A stretch of DNA of 64,000 nt from Sphaerosporella brunnea (Eukaryota > Ascomycota > Pezizomycetes > Pezizales > Pyronemataceae), in contig VXIS01000068.1 of NCBI GenBank assembly GCA_008704415.1, positions 104,263-168,262 on the forward strand, written 5' to 3'. The translations under genes and the position numbers were made by a program. Below are positions 45,677 to 58,136 of the stretch, one piece after another. The notes under the pieces are model-generated. The model worked only from the letters and a program-made list of their open reading frames with translations, was not told the DNA's origin and made no database searches. Numbering within the stretch: the first letter of the stretch is position 1; every line of letters begins with the position of its first letter.

Positions 45677-47155
45677 AGGAACTGCTGCGGTGTGGGTGGC
45701 GGGTACATCTGCGGCTGCTGGTTGGGGGTGGCCGGGGTGTTGCTGCACATGCATCGATGGCATGGATTGGGGGTGTGACTGGGGCCCCATTTGCCGTTGT
45801 TGGGGATGGTGTGGCTGTGGCTGCTGCGGGTGACCTGGCTGTGGCTGAGACTGTTGGTGGAAGTATGCCCCTTGTGACAAATAGCCACCTGCAGCGGGAT
45901 TGTGCAGCTGCTCCGGCTTGATGCCCTGAGTTGGCCTCACAGGAGATTGCTGCATCATCGAGTTCATCGGGTGCATTGGTTGGTGCTGGGATTGTTGGTG
46001 CTGCGGCTGGTGGTGGTTCAGCGAGACAGCTGCTGCGGGCTCATGATTGGTGGTGGTGGTGGGGTGCATCTGGGGGTGACCGCCATGTTGAGGCTGAGGG
46101 CCGTGCTGCTGAGGGGCATTATGGTGAGGCAATGGGGGACTAGTTAATCTGCGGCGGAGGCGATTTCTTGTAAATGTCCGTGTACATCTGCTTCCTTATG
46201 GCCCGGTCCTGGGTGAGACCCTTGTTGAACTCGGCAGTTTGGTGTGCCTGGTCCATCATCTGTGACATGGGCATGCTCGAAGATCGATCTTGATACGGTG
46301 GTCCCGAGATCTCATGCCTGGGGCGCGGTACGCTGTACAGCTGCTCCTTTGATGTCCGTTCCTCCTGCGGCATGACATGGATCATCGGCAGTGGTGTCAG
46401 ATTGACAGCAGGTGGAGGTCCGGCGAGACCTGATTGAACCATTTGCGGCTGGGGCTGCTGCTCGAGCTGCACGGAATCGTGCGAGTACATGGCAGGCTCA
46501 GGTCCCTGTTGAGTTGCTGCTGTTGGCTGGCCTGCGCTGCTGCGGCTTGTGCAGCCTGCTCGCTAGCTGCGGCAGCCCTCTGCTTTGCAGCACCGGGTCT
46601 TTTCTCTCCTGCAGGGTCGTCCTCCGTGAATCCCTGCTTCCTGGCCTTCATCTCCCAATTAGTCATCCCGCACTCGCCGCCGTTCACAATCACCCTGCTA
46701 CCAAACTGTCTAAACATGCTTCTCGCCGTGACGATTGCGATTTGACGGGAGCGATAGGAGTACGGAAGCAGTTCCTGTTGGATCAAATCATCCTTCTCCG
46801 CCTGCGTCGCAATGATCTTGTACAGGGACCTATTTTTGTTGAACAGCAAATACGAATCGCGATAACCCAAGACCCTGGCGCACTCGGTGGCCAGCATAAA
46901 AAGTTTGTCTCCCCGGTTGGGAACGTGGAATGTTCGGCATCGATATTCTCTTCCTCCCAAAAGGTGGCCTGTCGGCATCACCTTCTTGTCTCCAGAATCA
47001 TCTGATTCTCGCGGAATGTATTCATCTCCCTCAGGAGTCAGTTGGTCCGTGGTGTGGTCAGGACGGTGGGTAACGCCTTCACGGTCGGCGTCTTAGTTGG
47101 AGTGGGTTGGGAGGGGTGGGCAGAGGGGCGGGGGCGTGTTGGAGCTGTGGCGTGC
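45562..47155 (-). pseudogene. Rsc7/Swp82-family subunit, frameshifted copy (left arm)
   Basis: Mirror of the open copy at 47,157-48,751, but split across several frames by single-base indels near 47,105, 47,065, 46,670, 46,505, 46,145 and 46,030. Fragments still show the CRC-type domain (REYRCRTFHVPNRGDKLFMLATECARVLGYRDSY) and the Gln-rich tail. The indels look like consensus errors, not decay, because there are no accompanying substitutions in what I compared. The 5' end is cut by the palindrome centre. Confidence 0.75.
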
Positions 47156-47156
47156 G

Positions 47157-48636
47157 GCACGCCACAGCTCCAACACGCCCCCGCCCCTCTGCCCACCCCT
47201 CCCAAACCCACTCCAACTAAGACGCCGACCGTGAAGGCGTTACCCACCGTCCGTGACCACACCACGGACCAACTGACTCCTGAGGGAGATGAATACATTC
47301 CGCGAGAATCAGATGATTCTGGAGACAAGAAGGTGATGCCGACAGGCCACCTTTTGGGAGGAAGAGAATATCGATGCCGAACATTCCACGTTCCCAACCG
47401 GGGAGACAAACTTTTTATGCTGGCCACCGAGTGCGCCAGGGTCTTGGGTTATCGCGATTCGTATTTGCTGTTCAACAAAAATAGGTCCCTGTACAAGATC
47501 ATTGCGACGCAGGCGGAGAAGGATGATTTGATCCAACAGGAACTGCTTCCGTACTCCTATCGCTCCCGTCAAATCGCAATCGTCACGGCGAGAAGCATGT
47601 TTAGACAGTTTGGTAGCAGGGTGATTGTGAACGGGCGGCGAGTGCGGGATGACTATTGGGAGATGAAGGCCAGGAAGCAGGGATTCACGGAGGACGACCC
47701 TGCAGGAGAGAAAAGACCCGGTGCTGCAAAGCAGAGGGCTGCCGCAGCTAGCGAGCAGGCTGCACAAGCCGCAGCAGCGCAGGCCAGCCAACAGCAGCAA
47801 ACTCAACAGGGACCTGAGCCTGCCATGTACTCGCACGATTCCGTGCAGCTCGAGCAGCAGCCCCAGCCGCAAATGGTTCAATCAGGTCTCGCCGGACCTC
47901 CACCTGCTGTCAATCTGACACCACTGCCGATGATCCATGTCATGCCGCAGGAGGAACGGACATCAAAGGAGCAGCTGTACAGCGTACCGCGCCCCAGGCA
48001 TGAGATCTCGGGACCACCGTATCAAGATCGATCTTCGAGCATGCCCATGTCACAGATGATGGACCAGGCACACCAAACTGCCGAGTTCAACAAGGGTCTC
48101 ACCCAGGACCGGGCCATAAGGAAGCAGATGTACACGGACATTTACAAGAAATCGCCTCCGCCGCAGATTACTAGTCCCCCATTGCCTCACCATAATGCCC
48201 CTCAGCAGCACGGCCCTCAGCCTCAACATGGCGGTCACCCCCAGATGCACCCACCACCACCACCAATCATGAGCCCGCAGCAGCTGTCCTCGCTGAACCA
48301 CCACCAGCCGCAGCACCAACAATCCCAGCACCAACCAATGCACCCGATGAACTCGATGATGCAGCAATCTCCTGTGAGGCCAACTCAGGGCATCAAGCCG
48401 GAGCAGCTGCACAATCCCGCTGCAGGTGGCTATTTGTCACAAGGGGCATACTTCCACCAACAGTCTCAGCCACAGCCAGGTCACCCGCAGCAGCCACAGC
48501 CACACCATCCCCAACAACGGCAAATGGGGCCCCAGTCACACCCCCAATCCATGCCATCGATGCATGTGCAGCAACACCCCGGCCACCCCCAACAGCAGCC
48601 GCAGATGTACCCGCCACCCACACCGCAGCAGTTCCT

Positions 48637-48675
<39 letters not shown>

Positions 48676-48751
48676 ACAGTATCCGCCACACTCGCAGGGT
48701 TATCGGCCACAGCCGCCCCCGCAGCAGCAGCAATGGTGGAGCGGAGCTTAA
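47157..48751 (+). CDS. Rsc7/Swp82-family remodelling subunit, 5'-truncated (right arm)
   Basis: Subunit of RSC or SWI/SNF chromatin-remodelling complexes. The open frame runs to a stop at 48,749-48,751. It also runs backward through the palindrome centre to an ATG at 47,042, but that ATG is on the wrong side of the junction, so the natural N-terminus is absent. The retained part starts in a Pro/Thr-rich linker, then 'RDHTTDQLTPEGDEYIPRESDDSGDKKV'. The Rsc7/Swp82 domain follows (HLLGGREYRCRTFHVPNRGDKLFMLATECARVLGYRDSYLLFNKNRSLYKIIA to FGSRVIVNGRRVRDDYWEMKARKQGF). The second half is Ala/Gln/His/Pro-rich and ends after a run of 14 Gln encoded by CAG/CAA. The sequence is closer to the Swp82-like than the Rsc7-like paralogue of filamentous fungi (from memory). 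Confidence 0.85.
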
Positions 48752-50514
48752 GCGCATCGATGGTGATTGGGCGACGTGGTTGTGGATATTGACGACTTCG
48801 GTGTGGCAAAATCGTGCGTTGAGTGAGAAGGTAGGACCGAAGCAGGGGCATGCCAGAGATGAAACGGTTGACGGTCTTATTTCATTTGTTGTTTGACTCT
48901 ATTTGCTTGCTTGTATCCCTGGGAGGCTGATCTCTTTTCGATGCTTTGTTGTCGTTTTTGTCGTGCCTGCTTGCTTGTTGCTGAATCGTTGGATGCGAAA
49001 TTGCTGACTGCTTGGGATTTCCATATTGTTTCTTTACGTTTCTTTTCTAAGTTATTGGTGACTTCTGCTTCTTCTGTTTGATCGGTAATGCTTTTGGGAC
49101 GGGGGAAGAAGAGGCCGTGACGATATTCGGGATTCTCGGGTTTTTTGCTTTTTGCGGGGTTTATTAATTTCTTGATTTTTTATTTTTTTTTGTGATATCG
49201 ACGTTATTATGTGGGGCATATTCTTCATTCTTGTTTTTTTATCTTTTTCTTCATTCTTGATATCTTTTTCTTACACTGCTGGCTCTGGTTTTCTTCATGA
49301 GTTTTTTTCTTCTTAGGGATGGGTAGGGCGGGTTGCAGACTTGAGACTATCGATCGTTATTTTATTGATGGAGATGGCCACGGGGGTTCTTTCTTTTTTA
49401 AAGTCTTTTTATCTGGTTTTGTTTTGTTTTGATGGATGGGTTTTTTTACGCACATAGTACTTTACTTCTTTTGCTTCCTTGATTTCTGACTTGTTGACTT
49501 ATCGACTTTTTTTTTTTCGTTGGATGAGTTTGAATTTTGAAGATTCTGATTTTTTTTTTGTGATCCATGTGAATGTTACGTGTTGGCGGGTGATATTTTG
49601 TGGTGTAAGTCCGCGATCGTGGGTGAATGGAAATTACTCTGGGCCTTTTGGACGGCGGCGATTGGGGCCCTGCATGCCAGCGGTAAGGTACTCTACTTTC
49701 TTTCACCAACTCACTCATATAGCCAGAATATAGCTCCGCCGCTTTTCAACATTCTAGATACATGCGTGCTAGTGGTACCAATCACAGTGTTTTTTAAATT
49801 TGCTTGCAACCCCTCACCTTGCCCGGCCGTATGTAGTCGTCTTGCGACATGCTTTCTTTTCTTCTTGTAGTCCACTTGGGAGAAGTTTTGCCGCCATCAT
49901 GAGTTCCACAACTACTTAGGTAGGTAGGACCAGGACCTCGAAGGGGGCCCATTTCTGTTTTTTTTTCCTGCTAGAACCGCTGCGTTGATAAAAGTTTTTA
50001 AGTTTTTTTCGGACATTCTTGCTTGCTTGCACGCTTGCTGCCGCCCCCGGATGTGACAACCCACCTTAGCGATCCACCAACTTTTCAGGAGGAGGAGGAG
50101 GAGGTGGAACGCATTGCATTGTATCGTACCTACCTTGCGTCGATGATGTGCTTGCAGCAGCGGTGACTCTTCATTGGGTATCACTCGGTGCAACGTCGGC
50201 CGCATCACACATTGATAATTTCCGATCAGGGCGGCGGAGAAGGGTTATCGAAATGGGCGAGATACGCCTGTAGCTGTACTGTGTGTAGCTCCTGACGACG
50301 GCACCTCCCTACCTGCTTGAAAGCTGTAACGCACATAAAAAAAAAAAAAACAAGCCCGTTGAAGTAGGTAGCTAACTAACCCTTTTTCAAGAAAAAATTC
50401 ACGGAACCCGGGTGGGGCGGGGGCCCGGGGGGGGGCAGGGACACAACTACTTTGCTAGCTAGCTAGCTTGACTGATGGTGCAGCGACTCCATCCATCCCC
50501 ACGCCGCCTCTGCT

Positions 50515-50623
50515 GTGGTATCGACACCGACAGCACAGCGCTTGGCTACGATGCTGTCTGTCTGTGTGTGTGTGTGTGTGTTTGATCAAGAGATTATTGT
50601 TTCAGTTCGATCCCTGCAGTGGG
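50515..50623 (+). pseudogene. tRNA-Arg(ACG) relic (right-arm copy)
   Basis: Mirror of 43,711-43,818, with the TG tract at about 50,572-50,581 inside the intron position and the same broken T and acceptor arms. Confidence 0.75.
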
Positions 50624-51865
50624 TTGTTCTTCTTTTGTTGCCGCGGGGAGGCAGTTGCGGGGTTGGGGGGGAGTCCATACATACATGTACTTACCTAGGT
50701 AGTTATAGTCCAAGTTCTCTGGTTATTGGGGGGTTTTGCACTGCCTGCCGTATTTTTTTTTGGAGCGAAAGGGACTGGCTTTTCGGTATATAGGGCGGCG
50801 GCGCGCACCATCCATAAGAATAAATAAATAATTAAAAAAAAAAAACGCCATCGTCCTTTTTACCTTCCCTCAATTTTTTAATTTTTTTAATTTCTTTCTT
50901 GAGAACAGCCCGGTCCTCGAAAAAGACTACTTACTTCCTTCGAGTCATCATGCGTCACTCATACATACATACAAAAAACCTCATCTCCTCCCCTAACCCT
51001 CGCGGGGAAAAAAAATAAAATTTAAAATTAAAATAATAATAATACGGCACTTCCTTTCTGTTTCTCCTTGATAACTGTGTTGCCCCGGCCGGGTGACATC
51101 TGATAAGCAGCAATAATAATAAATAAAAAAGGTACGTACTACTCTAGGCTGCTGCACGTGATCACACACACACCGTCCTTTCTCTGTCTGTCGGGGTGGT
51201 GGTGATCCTACAAAGCCACATGAGGTAGGCAAGTAGCCACAACAGCTAGCTGGTGGCTCTGCAAACGAGGCCCCCTCCCGGCGAGCCCCCAGTTCCCCCC
51301 TGTTTCCCCACCTATCACCCTACCTCTCCGGAGCTTGGGACTGGGAGGAGGAGGAGGACATCACCACCAAAAAAATAAAAATACGAAAAATACGAGAATC
51401 ATCATCTGCAGGCATACACAGCAGGTAGCCGCGATTCCCGCGTGGCTTGCCTTGTGCCTTTTTGCTTGCTGACCACCCCCAACTCATGCTGCCCGACCCG
51501 CTCATCATCGGCCGGCGCAATTTTAGTCCATATCACCGGCAAAGGAAAGTTCACGTTCACCATTATGCAAAAGTGGTTGGAAAACAATTTACTATTCCCA
51601 AGGGCATCAAAAGCCCATCAAAAAAGCCCATCAAAAGCCCATCAGAGCCCATCCCAAACGGTATGTAAAGGTAACGTAAAAGTGAAAAAGTCCCGGCCGT
51701 TACAAGGAAAAAAAAAAAAAAAAAACAAGAAATCGAACCGCCCCCGCTCTTCCCCTCAGGAGAGATAGCAAACTTAAAAAACTAAGCCCAACCACATGCA
51801 TAGATGCAAAATAACCTATGAAACTTTTATAAACAAGGAATGCGAAGGAGATACCCGCTCAGGAA

Positions 51866-52609
51866 TTACACGCCAGCGCCTTTGGACAAAGCGATGTTCT
51901 TCCAGTGCTCCACTTGCGCCTTGAGATCCTCAATCATCGCCTCCATCTCGTCCATCTTCTCGGCCTTCTTCGCTCGCGATTTCCTCGCCGCCAGCGTGTT
52001 CCTCGCACGCTTAAGCGCGACGATATCGCTGGGGTCCTCAACCACGATGGGCGGGAGCGGCTGCTGACGCTTCCTCACACCGGATGTGGAGGAGCGCTTT
52101 TGCATTCGGGTCGAGTCAGAGAACTTGGGAGAAGTCTCGGGGGAGGCGGTACTCTCTCGCGAGTCGTTCTTGACGATTATGTCTGCGATCATCGCCTGGT
52201 GAGTGGGAGCAGCCGACGCGGAGCTGTCCTCCGAGTCCTGGTTTACCTCCGGGAAGAGCGAGTACCAGTTGTCGCCGTTGGTATCCTCGGCACCGAACAG
52301 AGGCGACGTCTCGTAGCCCTCCGACGGGGAGTCGAAGAGGTACGGAGACGAGAATGTCGGCGTCGGCATGGAGGGGTTCATGGTGACTTCTGAAGGCGAC
52401 ACAGTGGTGCCGCAGAGATCCGTGCCTATGAGCGGGGAAAATTCGGATCCGAGTCCAAGCTCGGGGGTGGTTGCCCACAGATCCTCGCCCCAAATGTCTG
52501 GATCAACGATTTTCATTTGATCTGAGGAGCGGGCGTCAACCGTCATGAACAAGCGAGAGGAGCGGTGCACGTGGGCAGCCGCAGAAAACAGGTAATTACC
52601 TTGAGTCAT
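51866..52609 (-). CDS. cpcA: CpcA/Gcn4-type bZIP activator (right-arm copy)
   Basis: Mirror copy of 41,745-42,488 with the same 221-residue product. Exons are 52600-52609 and 51866-52521, and the intron is 52522-52599. This is the one multi-domain gene that reads open in both arms. Its uORFs are also mirrored. If the palindrome is an assembly artefact, there is only one cpcA gene. Confidence 0.9.
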   Translation of the reverse strand: MTQGNYLFSAAAHVHRSSRLFMTVDARSSDQMKIVDPDIWGEDLWATTPELGLGSEFSPLIGTDLCGTTVSPSEVTMNPSMPTPTFSSPYLFDSPSEGYETSPLFGAEDTNGDNWYSLFPEVNQDSEDSSASAAPTHQAMIADIIVKNDSRESTASPETSPKFSDSTRMQKRSSTSGVRKRQQPLPPIVVEDPSDIVALKRARNTLAARKSRAKKAEKMDEMEAMIEDLKAQVEHWKNIALSKGAGV

Positions 52610-52877
52610 GGTGGACCTGTGCGGAGCGAAGTCGGCGACTTTCCGGTTGTAGTACCTCGCAGCGAGATGGGGATCAAGAATAGGAGACTGCTGCGACTGA
52701 TGAGAGGAGGTAGCGTCTGGCTGTCGGTATTGGAGATCGGGGTGCGGTTGGGTAGTAGGATAGGATGAAACGGGAGACCGATGACTGAAAGAGGCCGGCG
52801 ATGTGTTGTATCCGAGACCGTTAACAATTTCGCTCACTCTACGATTTTGCAGAGATGAAGTTCGGTGTTGAGATTGG

Positions 52878-53063
52878 TTAGGGACACTCCTCGGCGCTGG
52901 GAAAAGCACAGGGTCGTTGAAACTCGGTGTGCTCGGGATGTGCGTTTGCTCGAAATGTGCAAGCAGAGCTGGTGGAGCTGGGCTGCTGGGATGCGGCTGA
53001 GCGTCTGGAGCTTGTTGGTTCAAGTGCGGCGAATGCCTCTGGTGAGGGGTTGGGGAAAGCCAT
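52878..53063 (-). promoter_or_regulatory. uORF2 of cpcA (right-arm copy)
   Basis: Mirror of the 61-codon uORF at 41,291-41,476, same peptide. Confidence 0.7.
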
Positions 53064-53251
53064 GGTTGGTTGTCGTTAAAAGTGGGTACTTCCGGAGGAA
53101 GAATGGTTGCTGTCCTTGGGGGGTTACTGTCGCAGAGCGATGTTGATGGAGACAGAAATCCTAAGATCTCTGAGGAATGCGTGGTTGCGGCTTTCCTTAA
53201 AAACAACTACTTGAGAAGGGTTTTGGGGGGGGGGGGGGACGGGGATTCCGT

Positions 53252-53263
53252 TTAAGCGTCCAT
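53252..53263 (-). promoter_or_regulatory. uORF1 of cpcA (right-arm copy)
   Basis: Mirror of the MDA-stop uORF. Immediately downstream of it this copy has a run of 14 G on the plus strand (53,225-53,238) that the left arm lacks. Confidence 0.7.
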
Positions 53264-54785
53264 GATGGGCGTGGGCTGCAATAATATGTGGGTGGGTTGG
53301 GTATATTCGCTGAGGGATGAAGGAGGACAAGAAGAAAAAGCGAAGAGGGTGGGGATGAGCTAATACTTATAGCGCAGGGGAGCGAGGGAGGGTGTTGTGT
53401 GTGGGTGGAGGGGTTTTTTTTTTCAGTGCGGGTGGGGGGTGGGCAAAGTCAGTTAGGCGCATGCACATATGGACACACAGCCAAGGTACCGTGAGTGCTG
53501 CTCTGCACAAACCCAGCAGAGCAGAAAAACGAAGACGCGGCTGGATTCACGATCGTATTCGTGGGGTCGTTTGTTCGCAGCCATGATTGGCCAACAGCCG
53601 AAGGAATAAGGACCCAAGTGCCAGAAGGGGCGGTCGTTCCAATTAGATTGCGGGGCGCAGCACTCACGTCTCGCATCTCGCTCAATCAGCATGTATGCTT
53701 GCTTGCTGCTGCGGCTTTGAAGCCCACCCATCCACCATCTCTAGGCAACCGCGAACGCGACAAGTGGCCACTGCTCTTCCACACGAGATGTGCTGCGCCT
53801 TGGACTTCTCCTGGCGTGTCTTGCACCCTGCAGAGGAAGTCTGCGGCTGCGTTCCGAGATGTGCTGTGGGCCCGAATGCATTGTCCCGGAGGCCGACTGT
53901 GAGTCATCGCCAGTGCAGAAAACCCGGGGGGGCCTGGCTGCATGGGACGTGGTGGCCCCTGCCTTGTGAGTTTCCTAGGCAACTACTGAGCAGTGGTGTT
54001 CACTGTCGCTGTTGGTGCTGGCGCCGGTGTTCATGATCAATAATCAACACACCGGAGACGGACACGCGTCCGCTGGTTGCGTTGCGCAGAGCCAGACTTC
54101 AACTAACGTTGCGCGCGCGCATCGGAAGGTTTGCGCAACCAATTGCGTGAGTTGAGGATCCATCATCCTCATCACCATCACCATCATCACCGCTTCGCTG
54201 CTGCCTGTAACGCCGACCCCCCGGCTGAAAGTCCGAAGCTCCAGCTTCGAAGAGAACACAACTCTATGTCTCTCGATCCTCAAGGTTAGGCTTCGTGTCT
54301 GGCCTAGTAGATGTGAGTCAACGGGGAAATTTACATATGTCACGATGAAGGTTTTCGGGTTCCAATTCTGCTCCCCGTTGATCGATGTCTTCTTTGCCCG
54401 TGGCCTTCAGAATACCATCACATGTAAAATCCACATTGAAGCGAAACTTTGTAGTGTAGCCTATTCCTGGTTCTAGATGTCGAGTATACTTCTCGGTAAC
54501 GTCCCTTCAAGTCACCATGTATCACTCAAACCTAACCCCCCATCCCTAACCTCAGTAAATACTCTATTTGAGCGGACTGGACCCAAAGCTGCAGTCCGAA
54601 CTTGCGATTGATGGCGACTCCGATGCCGTACAGGTGCTTTTCGATGCCATCCCCAGCCATGGCCAGCTAGAGTAGATGCCTCCATATCCCCCAAAAACCT
54701 AGATACATACCTCAGCATGATAGTTGGCGCTCTTAATTTCACCAGGACAAAGAACAAGTAAGTACTTACCCAAATACCTAATGTA

Positions 54786-55261
54786 CAGTCACAGGACAAA
54801 AAGAATGGGATATTTGCGCTTTCACCGCCAAAGTGCTCGTGTTGAGACCTCTATCTAACCACCACCACGCAATTTATAAATTTGCTCCGCCATGCAGAAC
54901 GCTAAATAACTATCTTGAATCTTCATTTCTGGTGGCAGATTAAGAAAAAAAAGGTGTTGGCGTTGCGTGACGAGCTGGCAGAGTGTGCAAAGGCCGTTGT
55001 CAAGTCACTTTTTGTATGGGGCCCCATACAAAATCGCCTCCGAAAAGCTCTCAACACCGCCTCCCAGCTCATAGCACCTCCAATTTTGCTCTCTTTTTTT
55101 TCAGATTCTTCGGAGATTGAATTCATGTGTTTTTCTACTTTCCTGGCCAGCGGTCAATTTTTGGACCAAATGGTGATTTTTGGTAAGGTGGTGAAAAGTG
55201 AGTGATTTAGCTGTAAACTAGGAAAACTGCGACTTATCCCATTCTTTTTGTCCTAGTACTG
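54786..55261. mobile_element. Tc1/mariner-like MITE (right-arm copy)
   Basis: Mirror of 39,100-39,579, 476 bp, with TA on both sides (54,784-54,785 and 55,262-55,263). It is a few bases shorter because of indels. Confidence 0.75.
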
Positions 55262-56079
55262 TATCTACCTGCCTTCACTTGTTGTTGTTATTTTAGCACT
55301 ACACCGAGTGATAAGCCCAGCACAAGGTACGTCCAGCTGTCAGCGAGAGAAGAAAATCGTATATACAAACCCCATGGCCATAATGCATCAACACTCTTCA
55401 CTCACCACAAGGTCAACAAGTCAACATCAAATCAAAATCCATTAAACCCCGAGCCCGCCCAAGCCGCAGGCATAGGTAGTCTATGCAGGTACCATGATCA
55501 AGCTGGCATCTAGCATCTAATCTACTCTATCAAGTATAATCTCATGATCAGCATACATCCCACATATCCTCCCCCCTTCATCCCCTCCCTCCCCAAAAAA
55601 AAGCCTAACATCAAACTCGCCAAACAAATCAAATAATCTACTTACCCACATACGGCCACAAAAACCCACAAGAGCACAAAAGAAATCGACAAAAGAAAAA
55701 CGTGAAAATACAAAAAACACCCGCCCCGGCCCCGGAGCTCCACTCTCGCCAAAAACATGCATTTGATATATATGATCAAGAGCTAGCACAAATTTGAAGA
55801 AAAGGAACCCAAGAAGAAGAAAAAAACGCGACAAAGATGCAAACCAACAAAATAAAAAATGGTACTCAAAAAGAAAAGAGAAAAAGAAAAAGAAAAACAC
55901 CGCAACCCCACACCATGATTTTTTCCATTACGCCGGTGGAAAAGACAGAGAAGCAGAAAAAAAGAAAAGAAAAAAAAAAAGAAATCTACCCATCAACAGT
56001 TCAAGTCGAGAAAAATCAAATTGCAAACCACAAAAGGAAGAAACCGAGTGAAAAGGAAAAGGGAAGGGCGAGCCCTTAG

Positions 56080-58136
56080 TTACTGCAACCATTCATCATA
56101 GCACAGATCCGCCCCTTCCAGCCCCTCGCCTCCACCAATGGTCGCCGTCTCCTCAATGCTCCACGGCTCCTGATTGTCCAAAAACGGCCCCAAGTTCTCA
56201 CAGTACCCTGGCAGCTTGCTCACATCGATGCTCCCGTCCATCAGAGCCTGTTCACTGAAAGCCATTCCCTCCGTGCTAAACCCGTCCAAGCCAGTATCTA
56301 TCATCGGCCCCGCTCCAGCAAACAACTGCTCGTTTCCAAACTCAAAGTCTCCACCTGCAGTGTCCTGCAAAAAGTGGCTGGGCAGTATATTCGGCTGGTT
56401 GTACGGCTCGGTCAGGAACCCGCCCTCCTGGCCAGACCCAAGGAGCAAAGGATCGACCTTGGAGTTATCAGTCGCTGGCTCCGTTTTGATCTGGGGTGCA
56501 TTCCCGCCTGCAAAAACTGTTGCTGCAGTGACAGCGCCGTCGGACCCGGTGTCTTGCGAATTGTGACGTCCTCGATGACGGTTGTGGGCAGAGGATTTGG
56601 GAGCGGGGTAACAGGACTGGCCCGCACAGTAGTTTGGTAGTACTGTCCGCTCATGTCCTGGGTTCCCATGTTCACTGGCGGCGTCCTGCGGGGTTGTTAT
56701 GGTTGAAGCTGGATCTGATGGCACCGCCACTCTCGGGCTCGTAAGAAAAGCCCATATACGCCTGTGAGCTCCCCGTGGTGCCCCCACAGAGGTCGCTGGC
56801 CTTCTGCGCCCGCCTTCTATTTCGCTGAGGCTTTTTGGCTGGACGCGGGTCCGGCGAAGCGGCCTCCACGTGCCCTCCACCTAGTGAATCGAAGTCATCT
56901 AGCTCGCTGATAGCAGATGCGGTATCGTCGTCGGGCTTGGATCCTTTGCGCTTTCGGTTGTTCAGTGCCTTGCTGGGCGAGAACTTGTAGCCTGGATGAG
57001 CGGCCTGGTGGTTCACACGTTCGATCCGGGCAAGCTCATTATACTTCTGGCGAATCTCCTCTGGTTCCAAGGGCCAACTCTCACCACTGACAGAGGACAC
57101 AACCTGGTGGTTGTTTTGAAGACACCACATCTTCGTGCGCTCCGCAAAGGCTGATCGATAAAGCATGAAGGAGTTCATGGGGCGAGTGACGTAGCCTCCA
57201 CGCTTCTCAACTTCCTTCCAGCGTGTTTCCGCAGACCTATTGACCCAGCTCTCCATATTACGGATGGGCAGGTCGTGGTACTCCTGGGTCAACTCGCTCA
57301 AAGGTTTGATCAGTTTGGGAAGCTTCGGTTTGTCGGGTTTATCGCCAGGGGTCTTGCGTTTCCTTGGTGCGCGGCTGACCTTGGACTTGCTGGCTGGTTT
57401 ATCCTCTTGCTTTGACTCTGGACTGCCGGAAAGACCTCGGAGACAATCTTCAGCTGACGGTGTCGGCGAAGGTAGGGTGTGTTCCACCTGTGATAGCTGA
57501 GACGTGAGCGCAGACCTTACGGGCCGAATGATGGCACGTGTAGAAGATGGGACGGCTGTCTTACTGTTTCATCCCATGTCTCAAAAACACGATCACCGCT
57601 CTAGAAACAACAGTGAGCCTTGTTCCACTATAGCGCGCAGATTTAGAGTACTACTCACTCTGCCATCCATGCTGTAGTCGCCCGATAGGTATGGCCCGCC
57701 CTGTCACAGAATCAGCATCATCGATAGCAACTACTGAGTGCAAAGCATCCTACCAGCAGCGAGATTTCGTCCTCTTCCTTCATGAACATGCCGGATCGAG
57801 GTGGAAGTCTCAACTCGTGCTGCAAATGCGCTGTCAGACAACAAACACAGTCCCCAGGTTGAACACTGTACTGACATTACTCTCGAAGTTCTGTCTGTCG
57901 CTGGGCGGCGAGCCTTCCAGATACGGAGTGTGTGCTGGTGAGTGGAGGTAGTACGAATTGCCAGGAATGAACTCTTGCGGTGTTGACGGGTGCGTTGGAA
58001 GCAGAAACGAGTGATCCGAAGCGGAGCGCGGAGGAGTAAGTCTTTCTAACTCCAGGCCGTGGGGTGCGCAAGAAAAGCCGTACGAGGGAGTTCCGCTCGG
58101 TACTGTGTACTGGGTCGTTTCCACTGCTGATGACAT
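56080..58136 (-). pseudogene. HMG-box factor, frameshifted copy (right arm)
   Basis: Mirror of 36,224-38,281. The HMG box itself is open (about 56,985-57,215), but single-base losses break the frame. Examples are ccccGcagg for ccccGGcagg near 56,692 and one C missing from a run near 56,496; the first exon has further indels near 58,105-58,115. No substitutions seen. Probably consensus errors, not a real pseudogene. Confidence 0.75.

Noticed and set aside
46412..47005. 197-codon plus-strand ORF opposite the left Rsc7/Swp82 copy
   Set aside because: It is antisense to the conserved domain; the same ORF appears mirrored at 47,309-47,881.
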